A DNA stretch of 64,000 nt from Advenella sp048381675 (GTDB lineage Bacteria > Pseudomonadota > Gammaproteobacteria > Burkholderiales > Burkholderiaceae_B), in contig NZ_JBLWIS010000010.1 in assembly GCF_048381675.1 (NCBI RefSeq), positions 1-64,000 on the forward strand. Direction: 5' to 3'. The notes under the pieces were generated by a model that saw nothing but the letters and a program-made list of their open reading frames with translations, was not told the origin of the DNA and made no database searches. The position numbers were made by a program, and so were the translations under genes. Of the stretch, positions 34,732 through 43,221 are shown one piece after another; within the stretch, counting starts at the first letter, position 1; every line of letters begins with the position of its first letter.

Positions 34732-34760
34732 TATCGATATCGATAATATCGTAGTCGATA
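34732..34760. promoter_or_regulatory. two tandem TATCG-N4-CGATA palindromes (candidate operator)
   Basis: TATCGATATCGATA (34732-34745) and TATCGTAGTCGATA (34747-34760) are two 14-base palindromes with identical TATCG/CGATA arms, centres 15 bases apart. They lie 66-94 bases upstream of the first operon gene and about 176-204 bases from the divergent cytochrome b561 gene. Tandem near-identical palindromes strongly suggest cooperative binding of a dimeric regulator, most simply the MarR protein encoded within the operon. The rest of the 269-base region is AT-rich and holds no ORF. Confidence 0.6.
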
Positions 34761-34935
34761 CAAATTATTGATTAAAAGACAACATCACCATATTGGTATT
34801 TATACCTAGCTATAAAAATGTGTTTTTTTTCAGCCCGTTAATTCATGGTAATCTGTAAAAACATACCAGTCCCCATTCATCCGCAACTTGTTAATACCGT
34901 GTTTCCAACCCCTTCCACGACCCAAGGAGTGAACA

Positions 34936-35460
34936 ATGAGCGATACACCCGAACGTTACGGCAGTTTGTCCCGATGGTTTCACTGGGGAATGGCCATACT
35001 GATTGTCTGGCAATTCCTGAAAATAGGCGACCTTATTAATGAAGGCGAACACTGGGTAGGCCAAACCCTGGTGCCATGGCATATTTCCATCGGTTTTCTG
35101 ATCCTCATTTTGGGGATTTTGCGTGTGTACTGGGCAATCAAACAGTCTGCAAATCGCCCGAAATTAAGCGGCCCAATGGCACCACTGGCCAGAATCGGTC
35201 ATTTCCTGCTGTATCTTGTCATGCTGCTGCTACCGGTTCTGGGTATTTTCTATATGGTTGGCAAAGGTTACGGGCTCAAGGTTTTTGGCATGCAATTAAT
35301 CGCAAGAAGCGAAACCGGTATCGCCTGGATGGCCTCTGTGGGCAGCCTGCACGCGCCCGTGGCCGTGCTGTTTCTTTTGCTGGTAATTGGTCACATAGGT
35401 GCGGCGTTTTACCATCATTTTATTTTACGTGACGATACGCTTAAACGCATGACGCGTTAA
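34936..35460 (+). CDS. cytochrome b561-family protein
   Basis: A 174-residue membrane protein with four helices. Histidines suited to bind two haems b are His16 (LSRWFHWGMA) and His51 (VPWHISIGFL) in the first half. HFLLYLVMLLLPVLGIF and SLHAPVAVLFLLLVIGHIGA supply the others. Prokaryotic b561 proteins pass electrons from quinol to superoxide or periplasmic acceptors. AAGGAG lies eight bases before ATG. It is divergent from the Rieske/TRAP operon and shares its regulatory region, so coregulation is possible. It is followed by a terminator that reads the other way. Confidence 0.88.
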   Translation: MSDTPERYGSLSRWFHWGMAILIVWQFLKIGDLINEGEHWVGQTLVPWHISIGFLILILGILRVYWAIKQSANRPKLSGPMAPLARIGHFLLYLVMLLLPVLGIFYMVGKGYGLKVFGMQLIARSETGIAWMASVGSLHAPVAVLFLLLVIGHIGAAFYHHFILRDDTLKRMTR

Positions 35461-35470
35461 AACAAACAAA

Positions 35471-35518
35471 ATAAAAAAGACCCCCAGCCTTCTGCTATCA
35501 AATCCAGCAGGCTGGAGG
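35471..35518 (-). terminator. rho-independent terminator of the DctPQM operon
   Basis: On the minus strand CCAGC-CTGCT and AGCAG-AAG-GCTGG form a bulged stem around a nine-base loop, followed by TCTTTTTTATTTT. It lies about 75 bases after the DctM stop codon and may also serve the converging cytochrome b561 gene. Confidence 0.75.
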
Positions 35519-35589
35519 AGTCATTCATGACGGCTTATGCGTGACAAAATTTCACCTTTGTGCCTTTCCGGCATCTGCCGGCCAGAACC

Positions 35590-36867
35590 TTACCCAAGCA
35601 GTTTTGGCAGCCACAGCGAGATGGCCGGTACATATGTCACAAACACCAGGAAGCCCAGCAACAAAATCAGCCATGGTGAGGCAGCTCTCATCACTTGGCC
35701 AATTGTCATTTTTGTAATGCCTGCCGTCACAAACAGATTCAAGCCAATAGGCGGTGTTACCAGACCAATTTCCAGGTTAACCACCATAATAATGCCCAAA
35801 TGAACCGGGTCTATACCCAGCTCCATGGCGATCGGAAACAGGATAGGCGCAAGGATCAAAATAATACCGGTGGGTTCCATAAACATGCCGGCAATCAACA
35901 GCAGAATATTGACGACGATCAGAAACTGCCAGGCGGCCATGTCCCAGGCAATGATCTGTTCGGCAATGATTTGCGGAATGCGTTCAGTCGTTAACACGTG
36001 AGCAAACAGCAATGCGTTAACAATAATGAACATCAACATGATCGTTACCTTGGAGGCATCCAGCAAAACCCCGGGTACTTGCTTTAAGCCAATATCACGA
36101 TAAACGAAAACGGCCACAACAAAAGCATATACCGCCGATACTGCCGCAGCTTCGGTTGGCGTGAAAACCCCGCCGTAGATACCGCCCAGGATAATGAAGA
36201 CCAAAGCCAGCCCCCAAATCGAATCCCGCCCCGCCGCCAAGAGCTCTTTGGATGACGCCCTGGGTTGCAGGGGAAATTTCTTGATACGGGCAATGATATA
36301 AATGGCAATCATGAGCAGCAAACCCAGGGTGAGGCCCGGTATGACGCCCGCCATAAACAATGCCCCCACCGAGGTTTCGGTGGCCGCACCATACACCACC
36401 ATCACAATGGACGGTGGAATCAAGATACCCAGTGTACCTGCATTACAAACCACACCAGCGGCAAACGGCTGCGAATATCCGGCACGTACCATGCCGGCAA
36501 TAACAATAGAACCCACGGCAACCACCGTTGCCGGAGAAGAGCCGGAAACCGCAGCAAACAGACAGCAGGCCAGGACCGAGGCAATCGCCAGACCGCCATG
36601 CAAGTGCCCCACCGAAGCATTGGCAAATCGGATCATTCGACGGGCCACGCCCCCTGTTGTCATGAAGGCGCCTGCCAGCACGAAAAACGGGATGGCCATC
36701 AGTGTGAAATGTTCGGATGTCTCATACATTTTAAGAGACAGCGAAGCCAGCGAGTCTGTACCGAAAAACAGGATGGTAAGGATGGAAGAAAGCCCAAGAG
36801 CCACCGCTACAGGCATGCCTATGAACATGAACACGAACAGCATGACAAAAAGTGCGATAGTGGTCAT
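35590..36867 (-). CDS. dctM: TRAP transporter large permease (DctM)
   Basis: A 425-residue inner-membrane channel subunit with about 12 helices. AIPFFVLAGAFMTTGGVARR, CCLFAAVSGSSPATVVAVGS and NAGTLGILIPPSIVMVVYGA are family signatures, and EIGLVTPPIGLNLFVTAGI is the late conserved loop. It is the third gene of a complete TRAP operon and starts four bases inside the end of the small permease gene. It is closer to the C4-dicarboxylate DctM type than the copy at 29263-30552. A terminator follows. Confidence 0.93.
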   Translation of the reverse strand: MTTIALFVMLFVFMFIGMPVAVALGLSSILTILFFGTDSLASLSLKMYETSEHFTLMAIPFFVLAGAFMTTGGVARRMIRFANASVGHLHGGLAIASVLACCLFAAVSGSSPATVVAVGSIVIAGMVRAGYSQPFAAGVVCNAGTLGILIPPSIVMVVYGAATETSVGALFMAGVIPGLTLGLLLMIAIYIIARIKKFPLQPRASSKELLAAGRDSIWGLALVFIILGGIYGGVFTPTEAAAVSAVYAFVVAVFVYRDIGLKQVPGVLLDASKVTIMLMFIIVNALLFAHVLTTERIPQIIAEQIIAWDMAAWQFLIVVNILLLIAGMFMEPTGIILILAPILFPIAMELGIDPVHLGIIMVVNLEIGLVTPPIGLNLFVTAGITKMTIGQVMRAASPWLILLLGFLVFVTYVPAISLWLPKLLG

Positions 36868-37415
36868 TTGCGCTCCTGCTGGTTATCGGAATAGTCATCA
36901 TCATTGCGATGTTTAAGCGCGTCTTCAGCCTCATCACCCAGCAACTGGCTACGGTGCCCGCGCAGCATATGAAACAGCACTTCGGCAAAGCGAATGAAGA
37001 GCATGGCAAACCCGATGGGAAGCACAAGCCTTGGTACCCATTGAGGAATGGGGATATCCTGTGCAAGAATGCCGATCATGTACATTTTGTCCACATAGAC
37101 CCAGGCGCCGTAAAAAACAATAACGGTATAAGCAAGACAAAGCAGGCAGGCAATAATCCCCACCACATGCGCAGTTTTTTTAGGCAGGATTTTGATCAAG
37201 GCATCCACCCCGATATGGGCATTCACCCGCACCCCATAGGCAAGGCCCAAAAAGATTAACCCGGCAAAAAGGAAAATGGACAACTCAAGCGCCCAGACGA
37301 AACTGTAATTGAATATGTACCGCGCAATGACCTGAGCAAAAGTCACCAGCGTCATTGCTGCCAGCAAAAAAGCAATCAACCCTTCTTCAAGTCGATGAAA
37401 CCAGCGGACATTCAT
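36864..37415 (-). CDS. dctQ: TRAP transporter small permease (DctQ)
   Basis: A 183-residue protein with four helices. LAAMTLVTFAQVIARYIFNY, then SFVWALELSIFLFAGLIFLG is the DctQ signature, and RVNAHIGVDALIKILPKKTA the conserved loop. A polar C-terminal tail of about 30 residues (ALKHRNDDDYSDNQQERK at its end) is longer than usual. Its stop overlaps the DctM start. The 129 bases between it and the receptor gene hold the perfect palindrome GAAAAGGCCCTTTTC. That site may act as an RNA hairpin that lets the receptor be made in excess. Confidence 0.9.
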   Translation of the reverse strand: MNVRWFHRLEEGLIAFLLAAMTLVTFAQVIARYIFNYSFVWALELSIFLFAGLIFLGLAYGVRVNAHIGVDALIKILPKKTAHVVGIIACLLCLAYTVIVFYGAWVYVDKMYMIGILAQDIPIPQWVPRLVLPIGFAMLFIRFAEVLFHMLRGHRSQLLGDEAEDALKHRNDDDYSDNQQERK

Positions 37416-37544
37416 GGTTGTACTCCATGTTTTTAGAAATAAGAAAAGGGCCTTTTCGTCGGTATCCCTTCAATGCAAAATAAATGGCTGATTACAGACG
37501 TCTCTATTAAACACAACACCCCGTCCGTAACCAGCCAACATTTT

Positions 37545-38549
37545 TTATTGGTTCGCTTCCTGGGCCGCCTTGATCAGGTCTGCGCCAATATCACCCTCAA
37601 ACTTTTTCCAGACCGGTTCCATCGTTTTACGCCAGGCCTCTACATCTTCCTTGGACAATTGAACAACCTTGGCTTTGTTGTCGGCGATAATATTTTGCTT
37701 GTCCTGTTCATTCAGCTTGGCGGCCTCTTCGTTGGCAAACTTGGTGGCTTCATCCATGGCTTGTTGCAAGCCCTCACGAACATCAGCAGGCAATCCATCC
37801 CACCACTTCGCGTTGGTCACCACCATGTAGTCAATCACACCATGGTTGGTTTCTGCAATGTTTTTTTGAACCTCATGGAATTTTTGTGAGTAAATATTGG
37901 ACCAGGTGTTTTCCTGGCCATCCACCACCCCGGTTTGCAAGGCCTGATATACCTCGCTGAAAGACAGTTTTTGCGGGTTGGCACCCAAAGCCCGAAACTG
38001 GGACTCAAGTACGTCAGATGCCTGGATACGGAATTTAAGGCCCTTGGCATCCTCGGGGCGTTGCAACGTGTCTTTGTTGGTGGATAACTGTTTCATGCCA
38101 TTGTGCCAATAAGCCAGGCCCTGCAACCCACGATTACGCATGGAATTCAGCAACTCTTTACCCTTGTCACTTTGCTGAAAGCGATCCACGGCTTCCATGT
38201 TATCGAACAGGAAAGGCAAATCAAACAGCTGCACTTTTTTGGTGTAACGATCAAACTTGGACAGTGACGGCGCAATTATCTGCACGTCACCCAGCAACAG
38301 GGCCTCCAGTTCTTTGCCATCCCCAAACAACTGTGAGCTTGGGAAAACCTGAACCTCAACCTTGCCAGGCAACAGCTTTTCAGCCACCTCTTTGAATTTG
38401 AGGGCCCCCTGCCCCTTGGGAGTTTTGTCGGCAACCACGTGACTGAACTTGACAACAATAGGCTTATCAGACGCCAGGGCACTGCCGGAAAAAGCCAGTG
38501 CACAGCTCATACCCACTGCACTCAGGATGCGCATAGCAGTAATTTTCAT
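37545..38549 (-). CDS. dctP: TRAP transporter periplasmic receptor (DctP type)
   Basis: A 334-residue binding protein with a signal peptide to about residue 26 (SGSALA). GLKFRIQASDVLESQFRALG holds the arginine that binds a carboxylate, and FSEVYQALQTGVVDGQENTW, then SNIYSQKFHEVQ, is the classic DctP signature of C4-dicarboxylate receptors. It should bind malate, succinate, fumarate or a close analogue. It heads the DctP-DctQ-DctM operon. No DctB/DctD two-component genes lie nearby, and I see no convincing sigma-54 promoter in 38550-38660, so its control is unclear. Confidence 0.92.
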   Translation of the reverse strand: MKITAMRILSAVGMSCALAFSGSALASDKPIVVKFSHVVADKTPKGQGALKFKEVAEKLLPGKVEVQVFPSSQLFGDGKELEALLLGDVQIIAPSLSKFDRYTKKVQLFDLPFLFDNMEAVDRFQQSDKGKELLNSMRNRGLQGLAYWHNGMKQLSTNKDTLQRPEDAKGLKFRIQASDVLESQFRALGANPQKLSFSEVYQALQTGVVDGQENTWSNIYSQKFHEVQKNIAETNHGVIDYMVVTNAKWWDGLPADVREGLQQAMDEATKFANEEAAKLNEQDKQNIIADNKAKVVQLSKEDVEAWRKTMEPVWKKFEGDIGADLIKAAQEANQ

Positions 38550-38804
38550 GGGAATAGTCTCCGTATTATTAAAATCAAATATTTTCCGTGCACCGAGAAC
38601 TGTTTATAGCAAATACACGAATTAATAACCCGGCTTCAGTGTAACAATCTGGAGCAAAAAAATTACTTAGGGCTTACCATAAATGGGGCTGCTTAATCCC
38701 TATGCACTGCCAACCAAATCGTGGCCTCATGTTTTACTGTAAGATACGCTGTCAACGAAAATACACGCAAATATTAAAAGATCTTACACGGAGCATGCAA
38801 TAAA

Positions 38805-39701
38805 ATGAGGAAAGCAGTAGATGGCAAAGCCAGCGCAATTATGGTGTTGCTTTGCCTGATATGGGGGCTTCAACAAGTCGCCATCAAAGCCGTTGCCACA
38901 GATATCCCCCCCATATTGCAAGTTTCCGTCCGCTCCGGCGTCGCTGCTGTACTGGTTTTGCTCTTTACCCGCCTGCTCTCTCGCGACCAATGGCTTGAAG
39001 GCGTGGCATTTCGCTCTGGGCTGGTGGTTGGTTTTCTATTCGCGACCGAATTCATGCTGGTTGCCGAAGGATTACGCTGGACATCAGCATCACATATGGT
39101 TGTTTTCATGTATACAGCGCCCTTGTTTGCCGCTATCGGACTACATCTGCGCTTACCCGAAGAACGCCTGAATCCGCGTCAATGGTTTGGCATGGCACTG
39201 GCATTCGCGGGTCTGCTCATTACCTTTCTGCTCACCCCGCAAGCCCAAAACGACGCCATCCCCAACCAATTACTGGGCGATTTGCTGGGTTTATGTGGTG
39301 GTTTTGCCTGGGGCATGACAACCGTGGCGGTACGGGTCAGCCGCCTAAGCGAAGCGCCCCCCACCCAAACCCTGTTCTACCAGTTATTCGGAGGATTCAT
39401 CTTCCTGATGCCGGTGGCATTTTTCACCAATCAAATAACGTTCAACAGCACGCCACTGGTTTGGGCCAGCCTGGGCTTCCAGACACTGGTCATTTCCTGC
39501 GCCACTTATTTCACCTGGATATGGCTGATGCGCAAATACCTGACTGGACGTCTGGGTGTGCTGTCATTCATGACGCCCCTGTTTGGCGTACTGCTGGGCA
39601 TACTGCTGCTGGATGAACCACTGGAACCCACTTTCCTGGTGGGCTCGGTGCTGGCCCTGAGTGGACTTATTATTGTGAATACGGGCGGCAAACAAAGTTA
39701 A
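38805..39701 (+). CDS. EamA-family (DMT) transporter
   Basis: A 298-residue inner-membrane protein of ten helices made of two EamA repeats. The first repeat is around 10-135 (IWGLQQVAIKAVATDIPPIL), the second around 150-290 (GDLLGLCGGFAWGMTTVAVR, then LGVLSFMTPLFGVLLGILLL). DMT-superfamily members export amino acids, purines or other metabolites; the substrate here is unknown. It is divergent from the DctPQM operon, with 255 bases between them and no other gene visible there. It has its own promoter region and no cotranscribed partner. Confidence 0.9.
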   Translation: MRKAVDGKASAIMVLLCLIWGLQQVAIKAVATDIPPILQVSVRSGVAAVLVLLFTRLLSRDQWLEGVAFRSGLVVGFLFATEFMLVAEGLRWTSASHMVVFMYTAPLFAAIGLHLRLPEERLNPRQWFGMALAFAGLLITFLLTPQAQNDAIPNQLLGDLLGLCGGFAWGMTTVAVRVSRLSEAPPTQTLFYQLFGGFIFLMPVAFFTNQITFNSTPLVWASLGFQTLVISCATYFTWIWLMRKYLTGRLGVLSFMTPLFGVLLGILLLDEPLEPTFLVGSVLALSGLIIVNTGGKQS

Positions 39702-39934
39702 CAATGGCCATTGCAAACATTATTGCGCCTTTGCACTTAACAAATGCCAAGTTAAAAACAATATACTTCAAGCTAAAAAACGGCCGTTGTCACTTAATTG
39801 ATATTTCGCACGCATTTTTAGTACCATACTTGCACAACATGACGCTTAAGCCGGCCTAACAACCCGGTATAAAACAAAAACACCCTGCCAGGCATTGCTG
39901 CTTTGGCCAGGAGACACACATCAAGAGGAAACCC

Positions 39935-40735
39935 ATGCCTGCTTATTATCAATTTCTGGAAAGAACTGTTAACCCGGACGGATCGGTAACCACCCAATAT
40001 TGCTCAACCATACACGCCCAGGGAGCCTGGAACCCGCATGAACAGCATATGGCACCGGCCAGCGGTGTCATGGCCGTGGAACTTGAACAGTTTGCACCAC
40101 GTGCAGACATGCGGATAGGTCGCATCAGTTTTGATATTTTCGGCTTGATCCATTTTGGCGAATTCAGTATTACTACCCGCATTATCCGTGCCGGCAAAAC
40201 CATCGAACTGCTTGAATCCGTCATGCAGGCCAATGGCAAAACCTGTATTGTTGCCCGGGCCTGGCGCATGGCAACGCAAGACAGCAAACACATCGGCGGA
40301 CTTGAAGATCCGGCAATCCTTCACCCGGAAACCTACCCGCTTTGGACCGGCCTGCGGCGCTGGCCAGGCGGCTATATTCACAGCCTTGAAACCAGAGCCG
40401 ATGAAAACAACCGTACTGGCAAGGGTATTGTGTGGTTGAACAATGATCTGGCTATGGTTGAAGGCCAAGCAACCACTCCCTTTGCGCATTTAATCGGCAT
40501 GGTAGATACCGCCAACGGCATTGTACCCAGACAGGATGGCGAATTTTCCTGGGCTTTCCCCAACCTGGACTTGCAAATTCATATGCACCGATACCCCACC
40601 GGACAATGGCTGGGTCTTGAAACCGTGCAACAATATGGCAACGATGGAATAGGCTTGACCAGCTCGGTCCTGCACGATATCCATGGTCCTTTTGGCCGTA
40701 GTGAACAAATTCTTACGTTACGCAAAATAGCATAA
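39935..40735 (+). CDS. thioesterase-like (hotdog-fold) protein
   Basis: A 266-residue protein resembling acyl-CoA thioesterases of the TesB-like 4HBT_3 group. GVMAVELEQFAPRADMRIGR, then ISFDIFGLIHFGEFSITTRI match the first hotdog half, with RAGKTIELLESVMQANGKTC its conserved beta-strand pair. A second half runs from about 165 (GIVWLNNDLAMVEGQATTPF). It probably hydrolyses or binds an acyl-CoA. The start has AAGAGGAAACCC just upstream. It stands alone, with 233 empty bases before it. A sequence search would settle the family. Confidence 0.7.
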   Translation: MPAYYQFLERTVNPDGSVTTQYCSTIHAQGAWNPHEQHMAPASGVMAVELEQFAPRADMRIGRISFDIFGLIHFGEFSITTRIIRAGKTIELLESVMQANGKTCIVARAWRMATQDSKHIGGLEDPAILHPETYPLWTGLRRWPGGYIHSLETRADENNRTGKGIVWLNNDLAMVEGQATTPFAHLIGMVDTANGIVPRQDGEFSWAFPNLDLQIHMHRYPTGQWLGLETVQQYGNDGIGLTSSVLHDIHGPFGRSEQILTLRKIA

Positions 40736-40752
40736 AACATTTTATTCAGATG

Positions 40753-40793
40753 ATGCAAGCCCTGCCCATACAGCGCTTAGGCCAGGCTTGCAT
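40753..40793. terminator. hairpin between converging genes (possible terminator)
   Basis: ATGCAAGCC (40753-40761) pairs with GGCTTGCAT (40785-40793), with further pairing inside. It lies between the stops of the thioesterase-like and NhaA genes. Neither side has a strong T-run, so the terminator call is tentative. Confidence 0.4.
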
Positions 40794-40806
40794 AAATCAG
40801 CGGCTT

Positions 40807-42150
40807 TTACTTATGTCTTTTTTTGTAGAGGTACCCCCAACCTAAGCCAACGATGGCTGCAGTCAGGGAAGCCAATAATACACCCAGCTTTGCCGCCCCA
40901 AGCAGGTTGGGATCCGCCAATCCAAGTGTGGCAATAAAAATCGACATCGTGAAACCAATTCCAGCCAGCAAACCAACCAGAATAACCCCTCCCCAGTTCA
41001 AGCCCGGTGGCAGCACACACCATCCTAAACGAATAGCCAGCCAACTGGCGGCCACTACCCCTAAGGGCTTGCCAAGCACCAATGCAATCAAGATACCAAA
41101 CAAGACGGATTGTGAACCACCCATTGATAAATCAACTCCATCAAGCGTAACACCCGCATTTGCAAGCGCAAACAAGGGCATGACACCATACGCCACCCAT
41201 GGATGCAGGGCCATTTGGATGCGTGTGACAGGGGCCATCAGTTCACGCTGGGCACGCCTAAGCTGCTTCAGTGGCACGGCAAGGTGATTGGTGCAGGCCT
41301 CTGTCTTATTAAGCTCAGAAAACCTATTAATAGCCTCACTAGCCAGCACTAATGGGTGCTCTTTCATTCGACCCGGCAAGACGGGGGTCATCAGACCCAG
41401 TACGACGCCCGCCAGGGTTGGATGCGCTCCTGTTTGTAACAAGCCGATCCATAACACGGCACCCGGCAATATATAGGCATAGGCAGAAGTTGTACCAATC
41501 ATTTGCAGCCCAAGCACCATTATGATTCCCAATGCTGCAATCAACAAACCGCTGTAATCCAATCCGCCAGAGTAAAACGCTGCAATAATCAACACAGCCA
41601 CAATATCATCGATAATAGCCAATGCCAACAGAAACACCCTGACATTACCGGGAATGGATCGACCAAGCAAAGCTAGTACGCCAACGGCAAAAGCAATATC
41701 AGTGGCCGTTGGCACTGCCCATCCAGCACTGTTGGGGGGAGCCTGATTAAATGCCAGATATATCAGGGCCGGTGCTACAACACCCCCCAGTGCTGCCGCA
41801 AGTGGCAACGCCGCAAGCCTGAAATTGGATAAGGCTCCCTCATGAATCTCACGACGAATCTCCATGCCAACCACCAAGAAAAAAACGGTCATCAGCGCAT
41901 CGTTAATCCAAAAATGTAACGACTGGGAAAATACATAGTCGCCAATACCAATTGAAAATGGCGTATGCCAAAGATCGTGATAACTGGCTGAAAAAGAGGA
42001 ATTGGCCCAGATCAATGCAATGGCTGCGGCCACTAGCAAAACTATACCGCTAACGGCTTCAATGTGAAGAAAACGGTCCAGACTTGAAAAAGCGCGCTCA
42101 GCCAAAATTTGCGCACGCGGCAATGGCTGCCGTGACGGGTGTTGGTTCAT
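40807..42150 (-). CDS. nhaA: Na+/H+ antiporter NhaA
   Basis: A 447-residue inner-membrane antiporter with about 12 helices. FWINDALMTVFFLVVGMEIR, with REIHEGAL after it, is the NhaA signature. VPTATDIAFAVGVLALLGRS and FLLALAIIDDIVAVLIIAAF hold the pair of aspartates of the ion site, and GLLAGIGFTMSIFIATLG is the C-terminal signature. It exchanges Na+ for H+ and helps with pH and salt balance. The protein is about 60 residues longer than E. coli NhaA, mainly at the N-terminus. It is divergent from the carbonic anhydrase gene with 279 bases between them. Confidence 0.95.
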   Translation of the reverse strand: MNQHPSRQPLPRAQILAERAFSSLDRFLHIEAVSGIVLLVAAAIALIWANSSFSASYHDLWHTPFSIGIGDYVFSQSLHFWINDALMTVFFLVVGMEIRREIHEGALSNFRLAALPLAAALGGVVAPALIYLAFNQAPPNSAGWAVPTATDIAFAVGVLALLGRSIPGNVRVFLLALAIIDDIVAVLIIAAFYSGGLDYSGLLIAALGIIMVLGLQMIGTTSAYAYILPGAVLWIGLLQTGAHPTLAGVVLGLMTPVLPGRMKEHPLVLASEAINRFSELNKTEACTNHLAVPLKQLRRAQRELMAPVTRIQMALHPWVAYGVMPLFALANAGVTLDGVDLSMGGSQSVLFGILIALVLGKPLGVVAASWLAIRLGWCVLPPGLNWGGVILVGLLAGIGFTMSIFIATLGLADPNLLGAAKLGVLLASLTAAIVGLGWGYLYKKRHK

Positions 42151-42429
42151 TAATAAACTCTCCGCGTGGCGGCCCGACCATCACATTAACCTGTTTCACC
42201 GCACACCGCAGTGCTAACACCCGCGAAAATTCTACCTTAAAGAATGATAAGGCACAAGCCATTAGCAAATTTTTATAACACCCTAACAAAGAGAAAATTA
42301 ATCTATTGCGATTAACTCAGCACGCCCACCAACCGCTTCTTTTATTAATTCGTTACCTTTAACAAAAAGGGGATTAACAACTTAAATGATAAAATTATTA
42401 CTATTATCCAAAAGCAAAATAGACCACCT

Positions 42430-43065
42430 ATGTTTCCAAAAAAACTTTCCGAAGGCTACGCTTCTTTCCTGAGCGGCCGACTTGAACGCGAACATGCCCG
42501 TTACAAAACACTTGAAGAAGAAGGACAGAGTCCAGAAATCATGGTTATCGGTTGCGGCGACTCCAGGGTTGCACCAGAAACCATTTTCGATGCAGGCCCG
42601 GGTGAAATCTTTGTTATTCGCAATATTGCCAACCTGATTCCTCCCTGTGAGTCTGATGTTGAATCTTCTTTTCACGGTACCAGTGCCGCCGTTGAGTTCG
42701 CGGTTAATGCTTTAAAGGTTAAGCATATTGTGGTACTGGGACATGCCAGTTGCGGGGGTATTGCGGCCTATGCCAACAAGGCAGCACCACTTTCCCAGCG
42801 GGATTTCATTGGCAAATGGATGTCACAGATTGCACCCGTAGCTGAAAAACTAGGCCCGCCACAAGGTGATCGCCAAACCTGGATACGCCAGTTTGAATGG
42901 GCTGTCGTGGAATACAGCCTGAATAACCTGATGACCTTTCCGGCCGTACGCGAACGGGTGAAATCTGGCGAACTAACCCTGCATGGCGCTTACTTTGGCA
43001 TTGCTACCGGCTTGCTGTTTGTACGCGACCCCATCACCGGCAACTTCAACGCGCATACTGAATAG
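42430..43065 (+). CDS. beta-class carbonic anhydrase
   Basis: A 211-residue enzyme. VIGCGDSRVAPETIFDAGPG gives the zinc Cys and the CxDSR motif, IFVIRNIANLIPP is the conserved strand, and VLGHASCGGIAAY gives the zinc His and second Cys. It interconverts CO2 and bicarbonate. Full length for the family and no signal peptide, so cytoplasmic. Its pairing with divergent NhaA is consistent with pH homeostasis. A hairpin follows 15 bases after the stop. Confidence 0.94.
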   Translation: MFPKKLSEGYASFLSGRLEREHARYKTLEEEGQSPEIMVIGCGDSRVAPETIFDAGPGEIFVIRNIANLIPPCESDVESSFHGTSAAVEFAVNALKVKHIVVLGHASCGGIAAYANKAAPLSQRDFIGKWMSQIAPVAEKLGPPQGDRQTWIRQFEWAVVEYSLNNLMTFPAVRERVKSGELTLHGAYFGIATGLLFVRDPITGNFNAHTE

Positions 43066-43080
43066 CGTTTTGACTTATTC

Positions 43081-43113
43081 CCTCCACTAAACAACGACTA
43101 ATTTTAGTGGAGG
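43081..43113 (+). terminator. hairpin after carbonic anhydrase gene
   Basis: CCTCCACTAAA and TTTAGTGGAGG form a perfect 11-base stem with an 11-base loop, 15 bases after the stop. It lacks a downstream T-run, so it may be a rho-assisted terminator or an mRNA-stabilising hairpin. Confidence 0.45.
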
Positions 43114-43221
43114 AAAGCTTTGCATCCCATGCAAGCCATAGGCGTAGACCTTTCCCTTCCCATAATTGAATCATAAATATTCATAATGTATACTTTGCAA
43201 CAAATTTAATCTTGCAAAATT

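Noticed and set aside
38550..38804. Sigma-54 promoter before the DctPQM operon
   Set aside because: I found no TGGCAC-N5-TTGC-like sequence in good register; a weak GTGCACGG stretch does not fit the spacing.
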